Shown: piece after piece, positions 50,717 through 60,280 of the stretch | Layout of the letters: each line of letters starts with the position of its first letter | Numbering within the stretch: the first letter of the stretch is position 1 | Source: Nymphaea colorata | Taxonomy: Eukaryota; Streptophyta; Magnoliopsida; Nymphaeales; Nymphaeaceae | Length of the DNA: 64,000 nt | Direction: 5' to 3' | Assembly (NCBI RefSeq): GCF_008831285.2 | Contig: NC_045150.1 | Location: 4,478,001-4,542,000 of the forward strand | The notes under the pieces: generated by a model | The model's database searches: none | Seen by the model: only the letters and a program-made list of their open reading frames with translations | What the model was told of the DNA's origin: nothing | Made by a program: the position numbers and the translations under genes

Positions 50717-52325
50717 TCAGTGTAAGTCTCGACAGGAAGTCAGAGACAAATTGGCAAAACATGAATTTCTTGATGACTATAGCAGTCGGGACATAAATCT
50801 CAATATATGGTCGATCATAGAGAGATGCAAATATTTCCCAATGGCTGAAACCATTGGAAAGAAATTCAAATTTCTGATGGCTTCAACTATTGGGAAAGCA
50901 TGTAATTCACAATGCTTGAAGCAGTTGGGAACTAAAATAACTCCTAATGGTTCTAGTTGTGGCGGAATTAAATTCATCGTTTACGATGCCTAAAGTTGTC
51001 GGGAAAGCTTTCTAACTAACGATGGTTTCGATGATTGGTAATACAACTGCTGATAGGATTTTTCCGAAAACTCAAGAGCCATTGGTAATTACACCGCTGA
51101 CCACTCACCCTGGTCTTTGCCAATGGTTAGGACGATCAGTAGTTCTTATGACTGTTATAGTGGTAGGTTAATTTCAAAGTTTCAGGTTCTGTTTTCACCT
51201 AGTTATCTGTTTTTTGCTTTTTGAACTTGCATGTTTACTTTCCGTTAATTTTTTTACATAGGATAGCTATTAGTTAGTGTCAGTTTAGGTTAGATTTTAA
51301 TTCTTTGCTTTTCTTATAGTTTCCTAATATGAAATTTTCATGAACTTATTTATTTATTATTTCATGTTTTTTTGTTGTTGCTACTAAGGCATCTAATGAG
51401 GCACATTACTTTGCTTGAGAATTCTTTTTGAGAACCTTGGCATGCACTTGAAACAAACCTAAGTGGGAGGTGTATCTTCTTGGACATGCCAAACATGATA
51501 TTTTGTATAGCCCTTCATAAATATTGCTTCTTTGGTAACTAAGTGACATAGACTGACATAGATTTGTGACTTTCTTGCGTTTTACAAAGTCAAAGTCTTG
51601 AGTCCAAATTATCTCCAACATATTCGACTTCCTCCATGTGGCATGAAATGCTTCATTCTTTATAAATATGACGTTACCTGGTTGGCTTCTCTCCACTTCT
51701 CCACACTAGAGTTACTAAGACATCTACGCAGCATTCCAACATTGTATATTAGACCTATACCGATCCACATATGGCACTAGTCACAGACCCATGTCAGCTA
51801 TGTTAGCTGAAGGAGCTATACTTCTAGTGAGGCGTTGATTGTGGTTTTGGGAATAGATAAATTAGTTAGGGTACATGTGGACAAAGACTATTTTATTATT
51901 TAGCTATTTTGTTTTATTTTTTCTTTCGTTCTTCATGTCCTTTTTTCTTTTCCATTTTTTTAAGTTATTAGGAAGCCGAACTAGAAGGTGAAGAGGAGGA
52001 AACCCAAAGAGGAATGGAGTGCATTCAAGCAGATGGAAAATCAAGAAGCTAGTACGATTAGACTTGTTTTCTTTGTTTAGTCTAGGGCATTAGACCTTGA
52101 ACTATTTAGGGTTGTATTAATAATTTTAGTCATTTTGACCATGTACTCGGTCATTAGATTAATTTTTATGTTTTTTCTCAAGGCAGTAAAGAAGTTTGAT
52201 TTTTGTGGAAATGCATGGATTTGAAATTTTGTTCCATAAGATTGATCTGGTCCACTACTGAGTGAAAACTGGTGAACGTAGGCGACCCATGTTCAACCAT
52301 GTGAACATTGAAGTCAAGACCTGAC
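50713..52325. other. Unassigned interval left of the viral cluster
   Basis: No gene recognised. 50780-51130 repeats words such as CCATTGG, ATGGTT and GTCGGGAAAG, reminiscent of the sub-terminal repeats of CACTA transposons, but no CACTA terminus or target duplication was found. The - strand frame at 51406-51696 (96 codons) matches no family I recognise. Confidence 0.35.
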
Positions 52326-52670
52326 CATCAGGCATTATACCGAAGCAATTTTCGATTCATCCACGTCGGACTAGCACAAGTCCGGCTGCAAATCCTGCAC
52401 AGGAGAGACGAAGGCACCCAAGCCTTGGTTGTCTTCCGTGACAACAGGTGGCAGAATGACCAAGTTATATTCGCCACCATGGAAGTAGATCTGTCAAGAG
52501 GAAATCAAATTATTTTTATCATTCCTGACACGATCTTAACCTTAGGAGACTTCTACTGCCATTTTCAAATCTCCATCCAAACCCGAGGGTACACCAATTG
52601 GAGAAATGGGGAAGCAAATCTGATCCTTACAAGAGGATTAATCGGACGGCTTTCCAATACATCAGGTAAG
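52326..52670 (+). pseudogene. EPRV movement-protein fragment, copy 1
   Basis: 30K-superfamily movement domain from the N-terminal part of the badnaviral polyprotein; such proteins line plasmodesmal tubules. It is open throughout (motifs VVFRDNRWQNDQ, LTLGDFY, IQTRGYTNW). Homologous to 54560-54235 (-) and 63850-63545 (-). Its end fuses within the motif GRLS to leader sequence, so the frame that runs on to 52715 is chimeric. Confidence 0.8.
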
Positions 52671-53001
52671 CCCTTACAACCGACCATAGGTTGCGCACAG
52701 ATGTTGGAAAACTAAACCCAAAATCCTAAACCCTTGTTGACAAGATAGAAGAAATTCAGAAAATCCTCTCTGCACTTGCAGTTGTCCAGGTACAACTTTT
52801 ATCCCTCGAAAACCACCTTCTCAAACTAGAAACTCAGGTTAGTCATCTCTCCAACTTAGTTACCCAAGCTAAGCCTGTAACCACCACCATACCATAAAAA
52901 ACCACTATCCAAAGTCTGGTTTTAGGTCACCTCGAGTCTCTAGAAGGAAGAACCCAAACCATCAAAACCAAGATCACTCAAATTCAGAAGCAACTCTCAT
53001 G
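52671..53001 (+). pseudogene. EPRV leader end and ORF2 (coiled-coil) fragment, copy 1
   Basis: Homologous to 55640-55290 (-) and 57270-56930 (-). About 52735 onward encodes a heptad-rich, Leu/Ile-spaced segment (motifs IEEIQKILSAL, LENHLLKLETQ), like the virion-associated coiled-coil P2 of badnaviruses. This copy has an in-frame TAA near 52896 that the 55.4 kb copy lacks. The ORF2 stop overlaps the ORF3 start as ATGA (52999-53002). Confidence 0.65.
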
Positions 53002-53082
53002 AACGATAACCTTGCAATCAAAATCTCTGATAATCTCGCCACTCCATAACCCTAAGCCTCAACAATTGACAACTTTTGAACA

Positions 53083-53487
53083 ATGTGTACAGGAATGGCA
53101 GGACCATCCAGGACCGTCATCCCAGCAACAGAAGTTCCACTACCTGTGCAACCAAGTGAGTCAATTACTGAGCGTTACAGAAGAATCCTTAATGAGCTCT
53201 ATCCAGAAGACATCAGTGAAGATTGGAAACTACCCCGACCACGTTGGGATGAACTGCTAGAAGAACTATCCAAAATAGAAGCTGAGATCTTCACACGCGT
53301 CCTTGAAGATCTCGGGTGCATCCAGAAAATCCAAGAGTTGAAGTGGACGACAACTTTTCGATCAGCCAGTAAAACCAATTACTGGCGCTATACACGTCAG
53401 CCTGTTTGCCACAATATGCTGGAAATCGAAGACATCATCTCCTACGTCAAGAAGATAATGCAGGGGATTCGTAGAATCCATCTTTAG
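53083..53487 (+). pseudogene. EPRV small upstream protein (P1-like?), version 1
   Basis: A charged, helical 134-codon frame (ITERYRRILNEL, ELLEELSKIEAEIF, KTNYWRYTRQ). Its last 120 bp (53399-53520) recur at 58605-58720, upstream of a second, divergent frame with a similar plan. Position and composition suggest the ORF1 protein of badnaviruses (DUF1319-like), but I cannot confirm this from motifs. Confidence 0.4.
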
Positions 53488-53522
53488 TCCTTTGTAGGCT
53501 GAAATATGCTAGTCTGTACTGA

Positions 53523-53930
53523 TGGTCGGATCACTCCTAGCTTTAGTAGTGATGAGATGTGTCGTTCAAAGGATTATCCATCTTTCTTTGAAAGACTGCT
53601 GGGGCATTATTCAGGCCAAAAGGCATTACTAGCCATTCGAAGAGTCCTTGGGGTACCCAGAAGCATATCATGCCACAAATGAAGGACTCCTTTGAACGGC
53701 ACATCTCAACACTACTAAAGTTAGGAGTGATTTGGCCATCAAAGAGTCAACACAGAACAACAGTCATCATCGTATTTTCTGGAACCACCCAAGATCCAAA
53801 AACAGGGAAGTAAAGAAAGGGAAAGAGAGAATGGTCTTCAATTACAAACGCCTTAATGACAACACAGACAAAGTCCAATACTCGCTACCAGGTATTAATA
53901 CGATTATCAGAAAAGTCTCATTTTCTGAGA
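53523..53930. pseudogene. EPRV reverse-transcriptase pieces, inverted against each other
   Basis: 53523-53665 reads on the - strand as two short non-contiguous RT pieces. 53664-53930 reads on the + strand as an RT N-terminal piece (motifs [26 protein letters not shown]) with one stop after GK. The same viral segment thus lies head to head with itself. Confidence 0.75.
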
Positions 53931-54215
53931 CAGAGTATATGGCGTCACTGAGCTCCTCTCCTTCTTGAACTGAGATAATGTCGTGATCTTCTGGAAGTTC
54001 TAGACTCTCAAAAATTGCCGCCCTTTTTACATTTTTGTAATCATTGGGGCATTCTCTGGCAAAGTGGCCTTCCTCGCCACATAAGTAGTACTTGCATTAT
54101 TTGTTTCGAAGCAGGTGCTTTCTTTTTTCAATTCTTTCATGCGTTGGGTGTTGTTTACCTCAGTAAGTGGTAGATTTTCGCATGCCGTATTTCTTTTTCT
54201 TTGTTTCAAAAACCA
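53931..54215 (-). pseudogene. EPRV coat-protein C-terminal fragment, copy 1
   Basis: Contains the zinc-knuckle region (54049-54090), but its first Cys codon is changed to Tyr, so the knuckle is lost. It is followed in viral sense by the acidic tail (FESLELPEDHD-type). Confidence 0.8.
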
Positions 54216-54234
54216 TGTTGGGTGTATTGGAAAG

Positions 54235-55291
54235 CCGTCCAATTAATCCTCTTCTAAGGATCAGATTTGCTTCCCCATTTCTCCAATTGGTACCCTCGGG
54301 TTTGGATGGAGATTTGAAAATGGCGGTAGAAGTCTCCTAAGGTTAAGATCGTGTCAGGAATGATAAAAATAATTTGATTTCCTCTTGACAGGTCTACTTC
54401 CATGGTGGCGAATATAGCTTGGTCATTCTGCCACCTGTTGTCACGGAAGACAACCAAGGCTTGGGTGCCTTCGTCTCTCCGGTGCAGGATTTGCAGCCGG
54501 ACTTGTGCTAGTCCGACGTGGATGAATCAGAAATTGCTTCGGTATAATGCCTGATAGCTTTCCGGTTGGATAAACGGCCGGTCTACTTGCTGATCATCGA
54601 GGCATGAGATTGCTTCTTCTAATAGGTGTTGGTAGACACGGTGTTGGCTGGTGTTGCTACGGGCGGAGTATAGTACCTCTGTCGGTACCATGTTTGCTCG
54701 CTCCCGTAAGGATCTTGCTAGCTGCTATTCTGGTTGCAGCTGTTCTTCTAGGACCTCTTGATGATTATGCTGTATTATAGAGTTGACTCTTCTTTGGAAA
54801 TTGAGGTGTCTTCTTTGTCCGGTGCGGTAGTCCCGGATCTGATCCTCAAACTCTGGTTGTGAGTTTAAAACCTGAGTTTGGGAAGAGCTAACGGATGGTC
54901 GTCGATCCATCTTTGATTTTCTTTTTCTCGTCTGCAAGGATGGAGTAGGGATCCTTGACGATGTGCAATTTTCCTTTCTTTTCGACTGGCTTGCCGATTG
55001 AAAGGTCCTTAAATTTCTTTCCGAGTTTGTCTATCATAGAATCTGACAGAGTATCTCCTTTTGAAGTTACTGCCCTGAGTAGTAGAAAGTTTGCTCAACT
55101 TTGCTGTGAGTTGTACTTGGTTGTCGATCAGTTGGGTGACCAACTGAATTAGGGTATTGTTCTCCTTGATTAGAGCAGATGTTGCAGCTCCGACAGATGA
55201 GTTTTCAGAAGGCTTGACGTATGCGACTGCGGGGGACTCAATGGCGTTTGTGACTGATAGAGCCCTTTTGATCACAAGGTTATCGTTCATG
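54235..55291 (-). pseudogene. EPRV ORF3 N-terminus plus movement protein, copy 2
   Basis: The longest run of ORF3 5' sequence. It starts at the ATG near 55291, passes a basic segment with a frameshift around 55009-54940 and a stop after LQPE near 54727, then reaches the movement domain (54560-54242). It joins directly to a coat-protein C-terminal piece at about 54235, deleting the rest of the movement and coat regions. Confidence 0.75.
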
Positions 55292-55600
55292 AGAGTTGCT
55301 TCTGAATTTGAGTGATCTTGGTTTCGATGGTTTGGGTTCTTCCTTCTAGAGACTCGAGGTGACCCAAAACCAGACATTGGATAGGGGTTTTTGATGGTAT
55401 GGTGGTGGTTACAGGATTAGCTTGGGTAACTAAGTTGGAGAGATGACTAACTTGAGTTTCTAGTTTGAGAAGGTGGTTTTCGAGGGATAAAAGTTTTACC
55501 TGGACAACTGCAAGCGCAGAGAGGATTTTCTGAATTTCTTCTATCTTGTCAACAAGGGTTTAGGATTTTGGGTTTACTTTTCCAACATCTGTGTGCAACC
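55290..55600 (-). pseudogene. EPRV ORF2 coiled-coil protein, best copy
   Basis: Open from a VDKIEEIQKI-like start to the ATGA overlap with ORF3, without the stop seen in copy 1. Heptad-spaced Leu/Ile/Val through most of its ~100 residues, basic near the end. The initiation codon is unclear; no ATG in a good position is visible. Confidence 0.6.
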
Positions 55601-55744
55601 TATGGTCGGTTGTAAGGGCTTACCTGATGCCTCTTTGACCTGGGTCTTTAACAAAGATTGTTGTTTTTGGACTCAAAACCACAAACACTGTGATGAAATA
55701 GGTGAAAGGAATAACAGGAATCTTCACTTACTTGTAAATGTCAA

Positions 55745-55756
55745 GCTCTGATACCA
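55745..55756 (-). other. EPRV tRNA-Met primer binding site, copy 1
   Basis: Reads TGGTATCAGAGC on the - strand, an exact 12-base complement of the plant initiator tRNA-Met 3' end. In Caulimoviridae this site primes minus-strand DNA synthesis and marks the genome origin. Leader and ORF2 follow in the expected sense. Confidence 0.85.
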
Positions 55757-55779
55757 AGAAAGCGTCGGTGTGTATTCTG

Positions 55780-56110
55780 ATTGTTGCAGGATGAGTTTGT
55801 GAAAGGAGGAGGGTTGTTCTGTCGTCTGCTGAACTGGTTCAACGGGAACCTCTTTCTGGAAATAGTTGGGACCACAGAGATTGCAGGCCACTATCAAGCA
55901 CCTTGGGCAGCTGATTCGTGCCCGTTTAATTGATTGTCGCCTACAACAGATGCAAGTAGGGTTGTCAACTTGTTGATTATACTGCCATTCATGGCTGCAG
56001 GTCGTCTGTTATAGAGGCAATTTGATTTGGGGACGGTAGCCTCCATCTTCCTCCCCAAGCATGTTTATACTGAGAGTCTGTGTTAGGTGCTCCAAGGATT
56101 CGTCTATTTC
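55780..56110 (-). pseudogene. EPRV coat-to-protease linker with badnavirus Cys-rich motif
   Basis: A perfect CX2CX11CX2CX4CX2C array at 55874-55954 (C codons at CICC, CPRC, CNLC). This second cysteine motif is characteristic of badnavirus coat regions and separates them from most other caulimovirids. At about 55765 it is joined to the primer-site region instead of continuing into protease. Confidence 0.8.
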
Positions 56111-56545
56111 TTCATTTTCTGAGATAGAGTATATGGTGTCACTGAGCTCCTCTCCTTCTTGAACTGAGATAATGTCGTGATCTTCTGGAAGTTCTAGACT
56201 CTCAAAAATTGCCGCCCTTTTTACATTTTTGTAATCATTGGGGCATTCTCTGGCAAAGTGGCCTTCCTCGCCACATAAGTAGCACTTGCATTTTTTGTTT
56301 CAAAGCAGGTGCTTTCTTTTTTCAATTCTTGCATGCGTTGGGTGTGGTTTACCTCTGCCGTATTTCTTTTTCTTTGTTTCTCTGTAGTAACCTGGGATTG
56401 GGATTTGGGAGCAAAACGATAAGTTCTTCAGAGATCGCTTGAATGCCGCATCCTTGCATTCTTGCTCAAGGTACTGATAAAGTAAATAGGATTCGAGGGG
56501 TGAGTCCTATTGTTACGCCTGGGTATTTGGCGTCACATCATTTGG
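56111..56545 (-). pseudogene. EPRV coat-protein C-terminal half, copy 2
   Basis: Coat protein from the conserved ECKDA region to the acidic tail. Intact CX2CX4HX4C knuckle at 56243-56284. Frameshifts and a small deletion near 56345-56355 break it. Confidence 0.8.
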
Positions 56546-56790
56546 TGCGAAGCATAGATAACACGTCTGAAAAAGGAGATTCAATACCTCAAGGATCAGC
56601 TCTTGATCAAGCATCTCTCGGATGGCCTTGAAGAACTCACTCTAGCAGACAAGAACAGGCAGCACAAAGGTAAAAACGTTCTCCTTACCGACGATGACTG
56701 TTTTATCCTACAGGGGGAAACTGCCATCGCAACCTCAGGCAGTGGGGGAAAGAACACATCAAACTGTTCTTGTAGGACCCAGTGAACTGC
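56546..56790 (+). other. EPRV-associated segment of unknown identity
   Basis: A short + strand frame with charged helix-like content (LKDQLLIKHLSDGLEELTLADK) sits between two - strand viral pieces and occurs once. It may come from a viral region not otherwise represented, or from the host. Confidence 0.35.
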
Positions 56791-57378
56791 AACATCTGCT
56801 TGATTAGAGCACATGTTGCAGCTCCGACAAATGAGTTTTCAGAAGGCTTGACGTATGCGACTGCGGGGGACTCAATGGCGTTTGTGACTGACAGAGCCCT
56901 TTTGATCGCAAGGTTATCGTTCATGAGAGTTGCTTCTGAATTTGAGTGATCTTGGTTTCGATGGTTTGGGTTCTTCCTTCTAGAGACTCGACGTGACCTA
57001 AAACCAGACTTTGGATAGGGGTTTTTGATGGTATGGTGGTGGTTACAGGCTTAGCTTGGGTAACTAAGTTGGAGAGATGACTAACCTGAGTTTCTGGTTT
57101 GAGAAGGTGGTTTTTGAGGGATAAAAGTTTTGCCTGGACAACTGCAAGTGCAGAGAGGATTTCTGAATTTCTTCTATCTTGTCAACAAGGGTTTAGGATT
57201 TTGGGTTTAGTTTTCCAACATCTGTGCGCAACCTATGGTCGGTTGTAAGGGCTTACCTGATGCCTCTTTGACCTGGGTCTTTAACAAAGATTGTTGGCTT
57301 TTGGACTCAAAACCACAAACACTGTGATGAAATAGGTGAAAGGAATAATAGGAATCTTCACTTACTTGTAAATGTCAA
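56791..57378 (-). pseudogene. EPRV leader, ORF2 and ORF3 start, copy 3
   Basis: Near-duplicate of 55290-55740 (-), with the same ATGA junction near 56924-56921 and a single-base deletion in ORF2 near 57160. ORF3 is cut after about 35 codons. Confidence 0.75.
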
Positions 57379-57390
57379 GCTCTGATACCA
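57379..57390 (-). other. EPRV tRNA-Met primer binding site, copy 2
   Basis: A second exact TGGTATCAGAGC on the - strand, 1634 bp from the first, with the same downstream leader. Confidence 0.85.
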
Positions 57391-57403
57391 AGAAAGCGTT
57401 GGT

Positions 57404-57465
57404 GTGGCTCCGAAGCAAAGGAAGCGAAAGTCCCGAAGTGGCTCCGAAGCGAAGGAAGCGAAAGT
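57404..57465 (+). repeat. 34-bp tandem repeat next to the primer site
   Basis: Two units beginning GTGGCTCCGAAGC at 57404 and 57438. They lie just upstream of the primer site in viral sense, where the promoter and leader start would be, and are absent beside the first primer site. Confidence 0.75.
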
Positions 57466-57590
57466 GTGAAACACACTAGAATGAAGGAAAAGCCTTTATT
57501 GAAAGAGGAAATCCAAACTTTCGTAGATACAAGTAAGGACCAAAAAAAAACTTTGGAAGAGAAAAACCCTTGGGATCGCCAAGATGTGTT
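57466..57590 (+). other. Unassigned segment within viral cluster
   Basis: About 125 bp not matched elsewhere in the window. Open on the + strand but without a recognisable family. Confidence 0.3.
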
Positions 57591-58605
57591 TCAACTTCAA
57601 CTTGTCATCTGGGTAGACCTCAGAACTAGCCCATTCTCTTTGCATTTTTCTAGCAAGATGCGTAGGTGTTTTGGATGCGCATCTTCTATTTCAGAGAAAA
57701 CTAAGATATCGTCTATTTAAACCACAATGAAGTTTTCTGTCCCTTTGAAACAGTTATCCATCTTTCTTTGAAAGACTGCTGGGGCATTCTTCAGGCCAAA
57801 TGGCATTACTAGCCATTCGAAGAGTCCTTGGGGTACCCAGAATGCTGTGAGGGGTACTGACTCAAGGTTCATCATAACTTGATGAAATCCACTCTTCAGA
57901 TCAAATTTGGAGTAGATTTTGCTACCTGATACTTTTCTGATAATTGTATTAATACCTGGTAGCGAGTATTGGTCTTTTTTTGTGTTGTCATTAAGACATT
58001 TGTAATTGAAGACCATTCTCTCTTTCCCTTTCTTTACTTCCCCTGTTTTTGGATCTTGGGTGGTTCCAGAATATACGATGATGACTGTTGTTCTGTGTTG
58101 ACTCTTTGATGGCCGGATCACTCCTAGCTTTAGTAGTGATGAGATGTGTCGTTCAAAGGAGTCCTTCATTTGTGGCGTGACATGCTTCAAGGGCTTGTCT
58201 TCAATGATAAATTCTGGATTTTTCAAGGTAATTGTACATGTTACCTTGTTTTTCGACCAATGTTTGAGGGGATCTTCTCCTATGTAGCCTGCTTCCTTAA
58301 GCCTTTCGATGATAGGCTGGAATTTGATCTTGAAATTTTGGGGTGTTGGTCCTGCTATGTATAGAACCGATTCCTGGAGTTGGATGTATTCAAGATCATC
58401 GATTTCTTCGGTAAAGGAAGAAATGGTTGCTTGTTGCTGCGTATTGATTGTAGTGACGTTTTTGTAGAAGGTGACAGTATCTCCTTTGATTCTTAGTCCA
58501 CCTTGCATGGCCCGAATAAAGTTGCAGCCGATGATCATTTGAATTTCGCCTCCTAGATACATGGGAAACACATATGTGTAGGGGATTTTAAATTGATTTT
58601 CCCCT
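57590..58605 (-). pseudogene. EPRV protease-RT fragment, copy 1
   Basis: Encodes the end of the protease region (LGGEIQMIIGCNF) and most of the RT ([38 protein letters not shown]). The Tyr of the YIDD catalytic box is a stop codon (TAA, 57717-57719), so this copy is dead. The protease active site is missing because the segment begins after it. Confidence 0.88.
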
Positions 58606-58720
58606 GTTTGCCACAATATGCAGGAAATCGAAGACATCATCTCCTACATCAAGAAGATAATGCAGGGGATTCGTAGAATCCATCTTTATTCCTTTGTAGG
58701 CTGAAATATGCTAGTCTGTA
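58605..58720 (+). pseudogene. EPRV P1-like 3' end, second copy
   Basis: Near-identical to 53399-53520. It abuts the - strand protease-RT piece at a junction within CCTGTTTGCC. Confidence 0.5.
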
Positions 58721-58800
58721 CAAAATAGTCTCATTTTCATGCATAGTTAAAAGACTTGTAATTACGCTCACACCCTCTCCCTACAGCATAGTAGGAAAGG

Positions 58801-59215
58801 ATGGCTCAAGCCCGCAGAATCTCAGAACCAGAGTGGGAAGGACCAACTTCTATGCAGCCAGGCCTCATGATCGCACAGGTACAGAACAGTAGCCCAACTT
58901 CGCCACCCCGAAGTCTCCGAATACTGGGGGTACCCTGTCAGTAAAGAATTCAGCATCTCCATACAAAGATGCAATGAGCTCGGACGTGAACTCGACAGCC
59001 TGGAAAATATCCTCTACAATCATATTGAAGATGATCTAGCCAGTCTAAAGGACCTACAAGGAATCAAGTTTTTGATCTGTTCCAAGTTAGCATCCTCTAG
59101 CAACTACTGGTCCGATATCAAAGGAAGCGTCAAAGCTATACTCGATAGCATCAGAATACTCTCCCAGTACATCATCAAAACCATACTCTCATATGCAAAA
59201 CGATGCAGAATCTGA
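58801..59215 (+). pseudogene. EPRV small upstream protein (P1-like?), version 2
   Basis: Starts with an ATG at 58801 and runs about 40 codons, then needs a frameshift near 58920 to continue (YWGYPVSKEFSISIQR, LENILYNHIEDDLASL, SSNYWSDIKGS). The plan resembles 53083-53487 (helix, SNYW-like motif, helix) but the sequences differ strongly. Confidence 0.45.
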
Positions 59216-59242
59216 CGGAAGCGTGTGGACCCATCTCAAGCA

Positions 59243-59406
59243 GTCTTTGTTTTTGTCGGATGCGTCGGCGTCTGTGCTACACACCTTACTTTATTCACGC
59301 GTCTTTGCTTTTGTCGGATGCATCGGTGTCTGTGCCATGCACCTTACATTATTCACGCATCTTTACTTTTGTCGGATGCGTCGGCGTCTGTGCCACGCAC
59401 CTTACT
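59243..59406 (+). repeat. 58-bp tandem repeat, 2.8 units, in viral cluster
   Basis: Units at 59243-59300, 59301-59358 and 59359-59406 share TTTTGTCGGATGC and GTCTGTGC. The period is not a multiple of three, and the array is open in all three + frames. It separates the P1-like segment from coat-protein sequence. Confidence 0.9.
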
Positions 59407-60280
59407 CGGTGAAATAGAAAAATTAATCTGGATACAATAGAGAATGGAGTATCAAACCGAGTATGAAGCTCAGATTGCCACCGCCGATGTCAGCGAAGGC
59501 ACTCAAAATATCCTATCACAAATGCGCAGGGTGTTCTCGTTGGAAGATCCCATACAAGGCAACGGGTATACAGGATCAAGCATATCGAGATCTTAAAAAA
59601 CTATCCTGCATCAACGTAAAATATATCATTCAGTACATAAATGATTATCTCCGATTAGCAGCAAAATCCGGGAGAATGTTCATTAGCCCAGAACTTTCAG
59701 AAAAATACTGGATGAAAATGCCAGGGGATCTAGGGAACAGAATCAAACGGGCATTTGACGCCAAATACCCAGGCGTAACAATAGGACTCACCCCTCGAAT
59801 CCTATTTACTTATCAGTACCTTGAGCAAGAATGCAAGGATGCCGCATTCAAGCGATCTTTGAAGAACTTATCGTTTTGCTCCCAAATCCCAATCCCAGGT
59901 TACTACAGAGAAAAAGAAATACGGAATACGAAAATCTACCACTTACAGAGGTAAACCACACCCAACGCATGCAAGAATTGAAAAAAGAAAGCACATGCTT
60001 CGAAACAAAAAATAGAAGTGCTACTTATGTGGCGAGGAAGGCCACTTTGCCAGAGAATGCCCCAATGATTACAAAAATGTAAAAAGGAAGGCAATTTTTG
60101 AGAGTCTAGAACTTCCAGAAGATCACGACATTATCTCAGTTCAAGAAGGAGAGGATCTCAGTGACGCCATATACTCTATCTCAGAATTGCCATATAAGGG
60201 CGGCAATTTTTGAGAGTCTAGAACTTCCAGAAGATCACGACATTATCTCAGTTCGAGAAGGAGAGGAGCTTTTCCCCTGT
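59405..60280 (+). pseudogene. EPRV coat protein, copy 3
   Basis: The most complete + strand coat region: N-terminal GEIEKLIWIQ, a frameshift near 59570, the core (LRLAAKSGRMF, SEKYWMKMP, GLTPRILFTYQYLEQE), the zinc knuckle at 60019-60060 with a TAG just upstream, and the acidic tail. The tail is duplicated in tandem (about 60085-60170 and 60200-60275). Confidence 0.85.

Noticed and set aside
50256-50993. Frames of 77 and 165 codons around 50.3-51.0 kb
   Set aside because: Most of each is translated TA/GA repeat; the non-repeat tail has no recognisable domain.
50780-51130. CACTA transposon end
   Set aside because: Repeated CCATTGG/GTCGGGAAAG words are suggestive, but no CACTA terminus, 3-bp target duplication or transposase was found.
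51406-51696. 96-codon - strand frame as a gene
   Set aside because: No domain, no paralogue in the window and no promoter or splice context; left as unassigned DNA.
59193-59440. Three overlapping + strand frames (70-75 codons) as genes
   Set aside because: They are one 58-bp tandem array read in three frames.
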